64,000 nucleotides of DNA from contig NZ_AP023287.1 in NCBI RefSeq assembly GCF_014218295.1, forward strand, positions 5,146,001 through 5,210,000, given 5' to 3'. The notes below the pieces were generated by a model. It had not been told where the DNA came from, searched no databases, and was given only the letters and a program-made list of their open reading frames with translations. Every line of letters starts with the position of its first letter. The first letter of the stretch is position 1. Source of the stretch: Mycolicibacterium litorale. GTDB taxonomy: Bacteria; Actinomycetota; Actinomycetes; Mycobacteriales; Mycobacteriaceae. The position numbers and the translations under genes are program-made. This document shows positions 1 to 7,888 of the stretch, in pieces.

Positions 1-218
1 TGGCCGCCGCGCACGCCACCGCGGAGGAGATTGCGGCGAACCCGCCGCTGACCGTGCAGGGCGTCAAGGACGTCCTCGATCAGCAGCGCATCGCCCGCGT
101 GTCGGAGAGCCTGCGGTACGTCGCGGCGTGGAACTCGGCGTTCCTGCCGTCGAAGGACCTCGGTGAGGCGGTCACCGCGATGTTCCAGAAGCGACCGCCG
201 AACTTCACCGGCGAATGA
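1..218 (+). CDS. Enoyl-CoA hydratase/crotonase family protein, C-terminal end (partial)
   Basis: Only the last ~71 codons are present, read in the frame that ends at TGA 216-218. The visible residues (TVQGVKDVLDQQR, then LRYVAAWNSAFLPSKDLGEA, ending QKRPPNFTGE) form the helical C-terminal trimerisation segment of crotonase-fold enoyl-CoA hydratases, with the usual 'F..KR.P.F.G' ending. The catalytic part lies outside the window. By position next to a serine tRNA and an Rv3777-like oxidoreductase this is probably the echA21 (Rv3774) equivalent, but that is inferred from memory of the M. tuberculosis order. The stop codon is one base from the 3' end of the tRNA. Confidence 0.75.
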   Translation, partial: AAAHATAEEIAANPPLTVQGVKDVLDQQRIARVSESLRYVAAWNSAFLPSKDLGEAVTAMFQKRPPNFTGE

Positions 219-219
219 G

Positions 220-306
220 CGGTGGCGGAGGGATTTGAACCCCCGGACGGTGTTAGCCGTCTCTCGCTTTCAAGGCGAGTGCATTAGGCCGCTCTGCCAC
301 GCCACC
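220..306 (-). tRNA. tRNA-Ser (anticodon TGA)
   Basis: On the minus strand the acceptor GGTGGCG pairs with CGCCACC near the 3' end, followed by discriminator G; CCA is not encoded. The anticodon loop reads CTTGAAA, giving TGA, which decodes UCN serine codons. The T arm (GGGGGTTCAAATCCCTC) is canonical and the long variable arm (GACGGCTAACACCGTC) identifies a class II tRNA. Length is 87 nt. No integrase or duplicated tRNA end is seen nearby. Confidence 0.95.
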
Positions 307-326
307 GCGCAACAGCGTAGTGGGTG

Positions 327-839
327 CTACACGCGGCCTAGCCTGGCGGGCGCCGCGCCCGCCCGCATCGCGGCGCTCACGCGGCGGCAGTTCTCCCCCA
401 TCGCCGAGATCTGCGGCCGCGACAGCCGGCCCAGGAAGTGAATCCGCACGCCCTCGCTGTAGGTGACCATGGCCTGGCGCACCTGGGTGCGGCCGTCGTC
501 GGTGATCGTCGCCAGCACGCCGCGGCCGTCGTCCGGGCTGGCGCCCCGCCGCACCAGGCCCTGCATCTCCAACCGGCGGATCTGCCGCGTCACCCGACTG
601 GGCAGCGACATCAGCTTGTCCGCGAGATCGCCCATCCGTGCCGACCCGGTCGGCGACTTGTCGAGCATGTCCAGCAGGCGGACGTCGTTGAGCGTCAGGT
701 GATGCTGTTCGACCAACGACTTGTTCAATGTGGCGTAAAGCCTCAACGCGGCGTCCAGGAAATTTTGCCAGGACCGTTGTTCTGCAATGTCTAGACCCGG
801 CATGTCGCTCGCCGTGCGGCCCCCGATCATCCCCTCCAT
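327..839 (-). CDS. MarR-family transcriptional regulator
   Basis: 170 aa winged-helix regulator. From about residue 25 the pattern (LYATLNKSLVEQHHLTLNDVRLLDML, then MGDLADKLMSLPSRVTRQIRRLEMQGLVRR and a wing with DDGRG) is the MarR DNA-binding core: helix-turn-helix followed by the D-x-R-G wing. The ATG at 839 is chosen because TACCAT lies exactly six bases upstream, a -10 typical of leaderless mycobacterial transcripts; ATG 803 is an alternative. It is divergent from the quinone oxidoreductase with only 66 bp between start codons, so it probably controls that gene and itself. The ligand is unknown. Confidence 0.85.
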   Translation of the reverse strand: MEGMIGGRTASDMPGLDIAEQRSWQNFLDAALRLYATLNKSLVEQHHLTLNDVRLLDMLDKSPTGSARMGDLADKLMSLPSRVTRQIRRLEMQGLVRRGASPDDGRGVLATITDDGRTQVRQAMVTYSEGVRIHFLGRLSRPQISAMGENCRRVSAAMRAGAAPARLGRV

Positions 840-845
840 CCGCCC

Positions 846-851
846 ATGGTA
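846..851 (-). promoter_or_regulatory. Predicted -10 of the MarR gene (leaderless)
   Basis: TACCAT on the minus strand, six bases before the ATG at 839. It fits the TANNNT hexamer and the spacing of leaderless mycobacterial promoters. No convincing -35 hexamer is visible. Confidence 0.45.
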
Positions 852-892
852 GAACACGAAACCGCTGCCGGGAAGCGAACTGTACCCAGGGG

Positions 893-898
893 TAGGGT
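893..898 (+). promoter_or_regulatory. Predicted -10 of the quinone oxidoreductase gene (leaderless)
   Basis: TAGGGT with a seven-base spacer to the ATG at 906. This favours 906 over the in-frame ATG at 903. The divergent MarR -10 is only 41 bp away, so one bound regulator could cover both promoters. Confidence 0.45.
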
Positions 899-905
899 TT
901 AAATG

Positions 906-1889
906 ATGCATGCGATCGTCGCGGAGTCCGCGGAGAAGCTGGTGTGGACGGAATTACCCGAACGCGCACTTCAATCGGGTGAGGTCCGTATCGACGTGGT
1001 TGCCGCGGGGATCAACCGCGCCGACCTCCTACAGGCGGCGGGCAAGTATCCACCCCCGCAGGGCGCCAGCGACGTCATGGGCCTGGAGGTCTCCGGCATC
1101 ATCAGCGAGGTCGCCGACGGGGTCTCCGAGTGGTCCGTCGGGCAGCCGGTGTGCGCTTTGCTGGCAGGCGGGGGCTACGCAGAAAACGTGACCGTGCCGG
1201 CCGGCCAGGTGATGCCGGTCCCGGCATCGGTGGAACTCCCCCACGCCGCGGCGCTTCCCGAGGTGGCGTGCACCGTGTGGTCCAACGTCGTGATGACCGC
1301 CGGACTCGCGGCCGGGCAGACCCTGCTCGTCCACGGCGGCGCCAGCGGTATCGGCACCCACGCCATCCAGGTGGCACGTGCGCTGGGCTGCCGGGTCGCG
1401 GTCACCGCGGGGTCGCAGAACAAGCTGGACCTGTGCCGGGAACTGGGCGCCGACGTGGCCGTGAACTACCGCGACGAGGATTTCGTCGAGCGGGTGCGCG
1501 CCGAGACCGGCGGCGCCGGGGCCGACGTGATCCTCGACATCATGGGCGCGGCCTACCTCGACCGCAACATCGATGCCCTGGCCACCGGTGGGCGGCTCGT
1601 CGTCATCGGCATGCAGGGCGGCGTCAAAGGTGAGCTCAACATCGGCAAGCTGCTCGCCAAACGCGCCAGCGTGACCGCGACCGCGCTGCGCTCACGTCCG
1701 GTCACCGGCCCAGGCGGCAAGAGCGACATCGTCGCCGAGGTCGTGGAGCACGTGTGGCCGATGGTGGCCGACGGCCGGGTGCGCCCGATCATCGGTGCGG
1801 AGTTCCCCGTACAGGAGGCCCACGCCGCCCAGGAACTGCTGAACTCCGGCGAGGTGTCGGGCAAGGTCCTGCTGCGCGTGCGGGACTGA
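906..1889 (+). CDS. NAD(P)H-dependent quinone oxidoreductase, zinc-independent MDR family (Rv3777-like)
   Basis: 327 aa. The N-terminal GroES-like domain (INRADLLQAAGKYPPPQGASDVMGLEVSG) has the NRAD..QR.G.YP pattern of PIG3/TP53I3-type quinone oxidoreductases. It is followed by the Rossmann motif VHGGASGIGTHAIQ at about residues 140-153 and the GGRLVVIGMQGG strand. No zinc-ligand cysteines are present, which fits one-electron quinone or enone reduction with NADPH rather than alcohol oxidation. An in-frame ATG at 903 is the alternative start. Its divergent MarR neighbour suggests induction by a quinone or phenolic compound. Confidence 0.88.
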   Translation: MHAIVAESAEKLVWTELPERALQSGEVRIDVVAAGINRADLLQAAGKYPPPQGASDVMGLEVSGIISEVADGVSEWSVGQPVCALLAGGGYAENVTVPAGQVMPVPASVELPHAAALPEVACTVWSNVVMTAGLAAGQTLLVHGGASGIGTHAIQVARALGCRVAVTAGSQNKLDLCRELGADVAVNYRDEDFVERVRAETGGAGADVILDIMGAAYLDRNIDALATGGRLVVIGMQGGVKGELNIGKLLAKRASVTATALRSRPVTGPGGKSDIVAEVVEHVWPMVADGRVRPIIGAEFPVQEAHAAQELLNSGEVSGKVLLRVRD

Positions 1890-1905
1890 CGGTTCCGGGC
1901 CGGAG

Positions 1906-3102
1906 TCAGCCCAGCGACGCCAGCGCGCGCACCAGCTGATCCACCTCGGCGGTGGTCGTGTAGTGCGCCAGCCCGACCGTCACCGCACCGCCGATGTCGT
2001 CGACCCCGATGACGTCGAGCACCCGGGAGTTGGCGTTCGCGATCGCGAGCACCCCGTTGTCGGCGAGCCGCTGCACGACCTTCTCGGCCGGGACGTCACG
2101 GACCGCGAAACTCAGCACCGGGATGCGGACCTCGGGCTGGCCGATCACCATGACCAGCGGCAGCGAACGCAACGACATCAGCAGGTAGTCGAAGAGCCTG
2201 CTCATGTACGAGGTGGCGGACTGCATCGACAGCGACAGCCGTTCCCGCCGGGTGCCGGTGGCGTTCTCGTCGAGGCCGGCCAGGTACTCGATGCTGGCGA
2301 CCAGCCCGGCGAGCATTCCGAACTGGTGGACGCCGACCTCGAGGCGGGCCGGGCCGGTCGCGTACGGGTCCAGAGACACCGACCCGAACTGGTCGATGGT
2401 CGACGGATCCCGGAAGACCAGCGCACCGATCGGCGGGCCACCCCACGCGACGGCGTTGACCGCCACCACGTCGGCGTCGATCTCCTCAAGGTCGATCAAC
2501 CGGTAGGGCGCGGCCGCGGAGTGGTCGACCACCACGAGACCGCCCACCTCGTGCACCAGCTTGGTCACCGCCCGCAGGTCGGTCACGGTGCCGATGGTCG
2601 ACGACGCCGACGCGATCGCCACCAGGCGCGTCGGCCCGGTGATCAGGCCCTCCCACTGCCACGCGGGCAGTTCCCCGGTCTCGATGTCGACCTCGGCCCA
2701 CTTGATCTTGGCGCCGTAGCGGTTCGCCGCCCGCAGCCACGGCGCGATGTTCGCCTCGTCGTCGAGGCGGGTGACGACGACTTCGTAGCCGAGGCCGACC
2801 CGGGACGACGCGGCGTCGGCCAGCGACGCCAGCAGCAACGCGCGGTCGGCGCCGAGGACCACACCCCGCGGGTCACCGTTGACGAGGTCGGCGACGGCCT
2901 GGCGGGCGGCGTGCAGCACCGCGGCGCTGCGCCGTGCCGACGGGTGTGGGCCGACGGTCGTCGACATCGAGCCGCGGAACGCGGTGGAGACCGTCGTGGC
3001 CACCGCGTCGGGCAGCAGCATCCCGTGCTGCGCGTCGAAATGCACCCAGCCGTCGCCCAATGAGGGGTGCAATCCACGCACCCGGGCGACGTCATATGCC
3101 AT
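1906..3102 (-). CDS. Class V aminotransferase-fold protein lacking the PLP lysine (Rv3778c-like)
   Basis: 398 aa, fold type I, similar in layout to cysteine desulfurases. It shows the N-terminal [11 protein letters not shown] strand, the PHPSARRSA segment, [16 protein letters not shown] in place of the PLP-contacting D-x-A-Q/H strand, and a small C-terminal domain. The strand that normally reads GSxHKxxGPxGxG is here [16 protein letters not shown], so the Schiff-base lysine is absent. The protein may therefore not use PLP conventionally. Start ATG 3102 has AAGGTGG upstream. It is convergent with the quinone oxidoreductase (16 bp gap). Confidence 0.82.
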   Translation of the reverse strand: MAYDVARVRGLHPSLGDGWVHFDAQHGMLLPDAVATTVSTAFRGSMSTTVGPHPSARRSAAVLHAARQAVADLVNGDPRGVVLGADRALLLASLADAASSRVGLGYEVVVTRLDDEANIAPWLRAANRYGAKIKWAEVDIETGELPAWQWEGLITGPTRLVAIASASSTIGTVTDLRAVTKLVHEVGGLVVVDHSAAAPYRLIDLEEIDADVVAVNAVAWGGPPIGALVFRDPSTIDQFGSVSLDPYATGPARLEVGVHQFGMLAGLVASIEYLAGLDENATGTRRERLSLSMQSATSYMSRLFDYLLMSLRSLPLVMVIGQPEVRIPVLSFAVRDVPAEKVVQRLADNGVLAIANANSRVLDVIGVDDIGGAVTVGLAHYTTTAEVDQLVRALASLG

Positions 3103-3577
3103 TGCAGCCACCTTAGAGCGTTCGTGAATTCCACAAACCGACACGATTTCGGTGAGTGCCCCACCGTGCGCATCGACCGTTGCACCACTGGTTCGGATCA
3201 CCTGGGCAGCCATACTAGTCCAGGACCCTGACGGTGTTGAGTGCTAATCCCCCCACCGTTGCTGACCCTGCCGGGTGGCGGCGCCACGCATGTGGGGCGC
3301 CGCGGCACCCGTCGACCTCGCGCCGTTGATCTTGCCGGTGACCGACATTTCGCAGCGTCGCCGCCATGTTTGCCCGACGCACGTGGACGCGGCACCCGGG
3401 CCGCTCGGACGGCCGACCGGCACCGTTTACTGACGCAAGCGACAGCGGCAACGGGCCGAACGGCTGTTCGCCTGGCGGCCCACCGGCAACCCACGCGGCC
3501 GACAGCGTGCGGGGACATCCACGGCGACGGACTAGTGTCACACCGATAGAACGGCTGTAAGAGGGAATGCGACTCAG
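3103..3577. other. 475 bp divergent intergenic region without a credible gene
   Basis: The region separates the divergent aminotransferase-like gene and bpa. No reading frame in it has protein-like composition. It holds a GC-rich hairpin at 3278-3303 (GCGGCGCC pairing with GGCGCCGC, ten-base loop) and a possible -10 hexamer TAGTGT at 3533-3538 upstream of bpa. In M. tuberculosis, as I recall, a large membrane protein gene (Rv3779) sits at this point; nothing like it is present here. Confidence 0.5.
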
Positions 3578-4093
3578 ATGACGCTGAACAACGACGACGA
3601 CAACATCGAGATCATCGGCGGCGACGCCCGCGGCGAGCAGGAGCAGGACGGCGACGGCAAGTCGCTGACCGATCTGGTCGAACAGCCCGCCAAGGTGATG
3701 CGGATCGGCACGATGATCAAACAACTCCTCGAGGAGGTGCGGGCGGCTCCCCTCGACGACGCCAGCCGCAACCGGCTGCGCGAGATCCACCACACGAGCA
3801 TCCGAGAACTCGAGGAGGGCCTGGCGCCCGAACTGCGTGAGGAGCTGGAACGGCTGACGCTGCCCTTCACCGAGGACACCACCCCGTCCGACGCCGAACT
3901 GCGCATCGCCCAGGCGCAGCTCGTCGGTTGGTTGGAAGGCCTGTTCCACGGAATCCAGACCGCGCTGTTCGCCCAGCAGATGGCCGCCAGGGCGCAGCTC
4001 GAACAGATGCGGCAGGGCGCACTGCCCCCGGGCATCGCGGTGCAGGGTCAGCGCGGCGGCCCCGCGCACCCCGGCACCGGGCAGTACCTGTAG
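3578..4093 (+). CDS. bpa: Bacterial proteasome activator Bpa/PafE (Rv3780)
   Basis: 171 aa. An acidic disordered N-terminus (NNDDDNIEIIGGDARGEQEQ) is followed by helices such as VMRIGTMIKQLLEEVRAAPLDD and SDAELRIAQAQLVGWLEGLFHGIQTALFAQQM. The protein ends in GQYL (residues 168-171), the C-terminal motif that docks Bpa rings onto the 20S proteasome alpha-ring. Bpa forms a dodecameric ring and opens the proteasome gate without ATP for unfolded or damaged proteins. Start ATG 3578 has GAGGGAA upstream. The wzt start follows the stop by seven bases, so bpa heads the galactan export operon, although no direct functional link is known to me. Confidence 0.95.
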   Translation: MTLNNDDDNIEIIGGDARGEQEQDGDGKSLTDLVEQPAKVMRIGTMIKQLLEEVRAAPLDDASRNRLREIHHTSIRELEEGLAPELREELERLTLPFTEDTTPSDAELRIAQAQLVGWLEGLFHGIQTALFAQQMAARAQLEQMRQGALPPGIAVQGQRGGPAHPGTGQYL

Positions 4094-4100
4094 GGCACCG

Positions 4101-4964
4101 GTGGCGGTTCCTCGTATCGAGACCCGGGACGCCTGGGTCGAGTTCCCCATCTTCGACGCCAAGACCCGCTCGCTGAAGAAGGCCTTCCTCGGCAAGGCCG
4201 GCGGCGCCATCGGACGCAACGAGTCCAATGTCGTGGTCATCGAGGCCCTTCGCGACATCACGATGTCCCTGGAGCTCGGTGACCGGGTGGGCCTGGTCGG
4301 GCACAACGGCGCGGGCAAGTCGACGCTGCTGCGCCTGCTGTCGGGCATCTACGAACCCACCCGCGGCTCGGCCACCGTGACCGGGCGGGTCGCGCCGGTG
4401 TTCGACCTCGGCGTGGGGATGGATCCGGAGATCTCCGGGTTCGAGAACATCATCATCCGCGGGCTGTTCCTCGGCCAGACCCGAAAGCAGATGATGGCCA
4501 AGGTCGACGAGATCGCGGAGTTCACCGAACTCGGCGAGTACCTGTCGATGCCGCTGCGCACGTACTCCACCGGGATGCGGGTGCGGTTGGCGATGGGTGT
4601 GGTGACCAGCATCGACCCGGAGATCCTGCTACTCGACGAGGGTATCGGCGCGGTTGACGCGGAGTTCCTCAAGAAGGCGCAGTCGCGTCTGCAGAGCCTG
4701 GTCGAGCGGTCGGGGATCCTGGTGTTCGCCAGCCACTCCAACGAGTTCCTGGCCCGGTTGTGCAAGACCGCGATGTGGATCGACCACGGCACCATCAAGA
4801 TGGCGGGCGGCATCGAGGAGGTCGTGCGGGCCTACGAGGGTGAGGACGCCGCCCGGCATGTGCGGGAGGTGCTCGACGAGCACCGGGGCGACTGGCCGGC
4901 CGACGAGCGCTCGCGCGAGGAGAATTCAGCTGCCGCCAACGAATCGGGCGAGCCCGCCCGATGA
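4101..4964 (+). CDS. wzt: Galactan export ABC transporter ATPase Wzt (RfbE, Rv3781)
   Basis: 287 aa ABC ATPase. Walker A is GHNGAGKST at about residues 67-75, the signature YSTGMRVRLA at about 155-164, and Walker B LLLDEGIGAVD at about 176-186, with a switch His in FASHSNEF. The sequence is of the O-antigen/teichoic-acid exporter type (Wzt/TagH subfamily). With Wzm it exports the lipid-linked galactan precursor across the inner membrane. It lacks the long C-terminal carbohydrate-binding domain of some Wzt proteins. GTG start at 4101; its last codons overlap the ATG of glfT1 by four bases. Confidence 0.93.
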   Translation: MAVPRIETRDAWVEFPIFDAKTRSLKKAFLGKAGGAIGRNESNVVVIEALRDITMSLELGDRVGLVGHNGAGKSTLLRLLSGIYEPTRGSATVTGRVAPVFDLGVGMDPEISGFENIIIRGLFLGQTRKQMMAKVDEIAEFTELGEYLSMPLRTYSTGMRVRLAMGVVTSIDPEILLLDEGIGAVDAEFLKKAQSRLQSLVERSGILVFASHSNEFLARLCKTAMWIDHGTIKMAGGIEEVVRAYEGEDAARHVREVLDEHRGDWPADERSREENSAAANESGEPAR

Positions 4965-5854
4965 CGGAGACGATCTACGCCGTCGTGGTCACCCACCGGC
5001 GGCCTGAGTCGCTGGCGCAGTCGCTGTCCGCGCTGTCCGCCCAGACGCGCCGACCCGACGGGCTGATCGTGGTCGACAACGACTGCGACTCGCAGGTGCG
5101 TGACCTGGTCGCCGCGCAACCCATTCCTTCGACCTATCTGGGTTCGCGGCGCAACCTCGGCGGCGCGGGCGGATTCGCCCTCGGCATGCTGCACGCGCTG
5201 GCCGCGGGCGCGGACTGGGTATGGCTCGCCGACGACGACGGGCGGCCGCTCGATCCGTCGGTGCTCGGCACCCTGCTGGACTGCGCGTCCCGCCACGGCC
5301 TGGCCGAGGTGTCGCCGATGGTGTGCGACATCGACGACCCCTCCCGGCTGGCGTTTCCTGTGCGCCAGGGCCTGGTGTGGCGGCGCCGGGTCGCCGAACT
5401 GGGCGGCGGCGAGCTGCTGCCGGGATACGCCTCGCTGTTCAACGGCGCCCTCTTCCGCGCGTCGACGATCGAGGCGGTGGGGGTGCCGGATCTGCGCCTG
5501 TTCGTGCGCGGCGACGAGGTCGAGGTACACCGCCGCCTGGTGCGTTCGGGGCTGCCGTTCGGCACCTGTCTGCAGGCGACCTACGTCCACCCGTGCGGCA
5601 CCGACGAGTTCAAACCGATCCTCGGCGGGCGCATGCACACGCAATATCCCGACGACGCCACCAAACGCTTCTTCACCTACCGCAATCGCGGATACCTCTT
5701 GGCGCAGCCCGGTCTGCGCGCACTGCTTCCGCAGGAGTGGGTGCGGTTCGGCTGGTACTTCCTGGTGTCGCGGCGGGATCCCGCCGGGTTGCGGGAGTGG
5801 GTCCGGTTACGCCGTCTGGGTCGCGAGGAGAAGTTCGGGAGGCCGGGCACATGA
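4961..5854 (+). CDS. glfT1: Galactofuranosyltransferase GlfT1 (Rv3782)
   Basis: 297 aa GT2-family (GT-A fold) transferase. It opens with YAVVVTHRRPESL, followed by LIVVDNDCDSQ, the RRNLGGAGGFALGM nucleotide loop and a DDD motif (WLADDDGRP; residues 91-93) that binds the divalent cation and UDP. GlfT1 adds the first two galactofuranose units to the rhamnosyl-GlcNAc-PP-decaprenol linker. It is coupled by four-base overlaps to wzt upstream and wzm downstream, so initiation and export of galactan are co-translated. Confidence 0.94.
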   Translation: MTETIYAVVVTHRRPESLAQSLSALSAQTRRPDGLIVVDNDCDSQVRDLVAAQPIPSTYLGSRRNLGGAGGFALGMLHALAAGADWVWLADDDGRPLDPSVLGTLLDCASRHGLAEVSPMVCDIDDPSRLAFPVRQGLVWRRRVAELGGGELLPGYASLFNGALFRASTIEAVGVPDLRLFVRGDEVEVHRRLVRSGLPFGTCLQATYVHPCGTDEFKPILGGRMHTQYPDDATKRFFTYRNRGYLLAQPGLRALLPQEWVRFGWYFLVSRRDPAGLREWVRLRRLGREEKFGRPGT

Positions 5855-6681
5855 CGTTCGTTGACGCTTCAGCGCAGTCGAAGACGATGGCGCGCGCCGT
5901 CCGCGACCTGCGCGAGGGCTTCGGCAAGCGCGAGCTGTGGCTGCACCTGGGGTGGCAGGACATCAAGCAGCGCTACCGCCGGTCGGTGCTCGGACCGTTC
6001 TGGATCACGATCGCCACCGGCGCGACCGCGGTCGCGATGGGGCTGCTCTACTCGAAGTTGTTCAAACTCGAACTGTCCGAACACCTTCCGTACGTGACGA
6101 TGGGCCTGATCGTCTGGAACCTGATCAACGCGTCGATCCTCGAGGGCGCCGAGGTGTTCATCGCCAACGAGGGGCTGATCAAACAGCTGCCGACGCCGCT
6201 GTCGGTCCACGTCTACCGGCTGGTGTGGCGGCAGATGATCCTGTTCGCGCACAACATCATCATCTTCGTGATCATCGCGGTGATCTATCCGAAGCCGTGG
6301 AACTGGGCCGACCTGGCGGTGATCCCGGCGCTGGCCCTGATCATGCTGAACTGCGTGTGGGTGTCGCTGTGCTTCGGCATCCTGGCGACCCGGTACCGCG
6401 ACATCGGGCCGCTGCTCAACAGCGTCGTGCAGCTGCTGTTCTTCATGACGCCGATCATCTGGAACGAGGCGACGCTGCAGGCTCAGGGGGCCGGGCAGTG
6501 GGCCAAGATCGTCGAGCTCAACCCGCTGCTGCACTACCTCGACATCGTGCGGGCGCCGCTGCTGGGCGCCGACCAGGAGCTGCGGCACTGGCTGGTCGTG
6601 ATCGTGCTGACGGTGATCGGGTGGACGCTGGCCGCGCTGGCGATGAAGCAGTACCGGGCGCGGGTGCCGTACTGGGTGTGA
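5851..6681 (+). CDS. wzm: Galactan export ABC transporter permease Wzm (RfbD, Rv3783)
   Basis: 276 aa ABC-2 type permease. The N-terminal amphipathic segment LWLHLGWQDIKQRYRRSVLGPFW is the hallmark of polysaccharide-exporter permeases. It is followed by about six membrane helices (e.g. ITIATGATAVAMGLLYS, NIIIFVIIAVIYP, VVQLLFFMTPIIWN) and a short basic C-terminus (KQYRARVPYWV). The ATG at 5851 overlaps the glfT1 stop. The open frame continues further upstream, but that part lies inside glfT1 and is not coding. It pairs with Wzt for galactan export. Confidence 0.93.
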   Translation: MTFVDASAQSKTMARAVRDLREGFGKRELWLHLGWQDIKQRYRRSVLGPFWITIATGATAVAMGLLYSKLFKLELSEHLPYVTMGLIVWNLINASILEGAEVFIANEGLIKQLPTPLSVHVYRLVWRQMILFAHNIIIFVIIAVIYPKPWNWADLAVIPALALIMLNCVWVSLCFGILATRYRDIGPLLNSVVQLLFFMTPIIWNEATLQAQGAGQWAKIVELNPLLHYLDIVRAPLLGADQELRHWLVVIVLTVIGWTLAALAMKQYRARVPYWV

Positions 6682-6791
6682 GGGGGCGGGTTGCGTAACG
6701 CAGTGGCGGTTCCCGGCGCCGATTTCCTGGCCAAGTGGCCGACGGTGGAAACTGCCAGGCACTTCCCAGGATCGTCTAGCGTTATGGCGAT

Positions 6792-7118
6792 ATGAGCATC
6801 CCGCCATATCAACCGCCCACGTCGCCGACATCGGGCGGCAGCCACGCCATGCGGTGCCCCAAGTGCTCGGGGACCATGAAGACCTACGAGCGCAACGGCA
6901 TCCATCTCGAGCAGTGCGACAGCTGCCGCGGCATCTTCCTCGACTTCGGCGAACTCGAGGCGCTCACGCAGATGGAGAACCGGTTCGTCCAGGCGGCGCC
7001 GGCGCCTCCCCCGCAGGCCGGCTACGGGTCGGGATACGGCTACGGTCCGGGCTGGGGTCACCGCGGCAACAAGTACTACCGCAAGCAGGGCTTCGGGCGG
7101 CTGTTCTTCTCCAGCTAG
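6792..7118 (+). CDS. Small zf-TFIIB zinc-ribbon protein with Gly/Tyr-rich tail
   Basis: 108 aa. Residues about 20-60 (MRCPKCSGTMKTYERNGIHLEQCDSCRGIFLDFGELEAL) match the zf-TFIIB family: two CxxC knuckles binding zinc, followed by the 'GIFLDxGELE' strand-helix. The tail is proline- and then Gly/Tyr-rich (GYGSGYGYGPGWGHRGNKYYRK) and ends in a basic-hydrophobic FGRLFFSS. Function is unknown. Its stop codon overlaps the stop of the convergent phosphotransferase gene in the palindrome CTAG at 7115-7118. A TANNNT hexamer (TAGCGT, 6777-6782) lies nine bases before the start. Confidence 0.85.
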   Translation: MSIPPYQPPTSPTSGGSHAMRCPKCSGTMKTYERNGIHLEQCDSCRGIFLDFGELEALTQMENRFVQAAPAPPPQAGYGSGYGYGPGWGHRGNKYYRKQGFGRLFFSS

Positions 7119-7870
7119 GCCATCCTGGCGCAGGCCTCAGCCAGTAGTTCGTCGGCGGGGTGGTGGGCGGCCGCGGCCACCACCGCCGCCCTGGCGAACG
7201 GTTCGAGCACCGGCCACGGGTCGGCGGACGACGCGGCGAGCGCCGCACCGCCGGCCCGCCGGTACGCGTCGAGGAACGCCGCCCAATCCTGGTCCGGGAT
7301 GTGCCCGGCCGCCCAGAACCCCGCGGGCCGCGCGAGGTCCCACGCCGGGTCGCCGACCCCGAGGTCGTCGACGTCGATGAGCACCCACGGCCCGCCCGCG
7401 CGCCGCCCGAGCTGGCCGAGGTGGAAGTCGCCGTGGACGAGCGTGCGGGGCCGGTCGGCCGAACCGGCCCGCCACACCGCGGGCGGCAGCGCCGCGGCCG
7501 CCCGCCGCACCGGTTGCGCCTGCGGGCCCGCGGTGCGCAGCTGGTCGACGGCGCGCCGTAGCCGGGCCGGCCAGGCGTGGCCCAGCCGCATGCCGACAGG
7601 CTGGGCGTGCAACCGCGCGAGCAGCGTCCCGGCCTCCGCCCAGGGCAGCTGATCTGGCTGCGGTGCAACGGTTTCCACTCGCGGCCAGCGGCTGCGCCAC
7701 CGCGGGCCGGCCCGCTCCGGCACCGTCGTCAGCGGTGCGAGCAGGATGCCGGGTGCTGCGCCGGCCGCCCGCAGCCGCGTGCGCAGCGCCCGCGGATCGG
7801 TGCCGGCCCGGTGCAGTTTCACGACGACGTCACCGTCGAAGGTGATCTCCGCACCGGACCGGGTCTGCAC
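7115..7870 (-). CDS. Aminoglycoside phosphotransferase-fold (APH/ChoK-like) protein
   Basis: 251 aa small-molecule kinase fold. A reduced N-lobe (MQTRSGAEITFDGDVVVKLHRAG, with K18 as the likely ATP lysine) precedes the catalytic LVHGDFHLGQL loop (the HGDxHxxN-type motif with Q in place of N) and LIDVDDLGVGDPAWDLA, where the first aspartate binds metal. The usual glycine-rich loop is degenerate. The substrate cannot be assigned; similar proteins act on sugars, choline or antibiotics. It is the end of a minus-strand pair after the AhpD-like gene (18 bp gap). Confidence 0.8.
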   Translation of the reverse strand: MQTRSGAEITFDGDVVVKLHRAGTDPRALRTRLRAAGAAPGILLAPLTTVPERAGPRWRSRWPRVETVAPQPDQLPWAEAGTLLARLHAQPVGMRLGHAWPARLRRAVDQLRTAGPQAQPVRRAAAALPPAVWRAGSADRPRTLVHGDFHLGQLGRRAGGPWVLIDVDDLGVGDPAWDLARPAGFWAAGHIPDQDWAAFLDAYRRAGGAALAASSADPWPVLEPFARAAVVAAAAHHPADELLAEACARMA

Positions 7871-7888
7871 ACCGTCGACCGTATTCGG

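Noticed and set aside
220..306. tRNA-Ser as a possible integration site of a mobile element
   Set aside because: No integrase, no repeated tRNA 3' end and no foreign-looking island beside it.
863..877. CGCT-N7-AGCG as a MarR operator
   Set aside because: The half sites are only four bases and such pairs are frequent by chance in this GC-rich DNA.
3241..3549. Open frames in the gap upstream of bpa as a small gene
   Set aside because: Low-complexity Arg/Pro/Thr composition, no ribosome-binding site and no homology recognised.
5221..5850. Upstream extension of the wzm reading frame
   Set aside because: It overlaps glfT1 in a different frame; Wzm homology starts at 5851.
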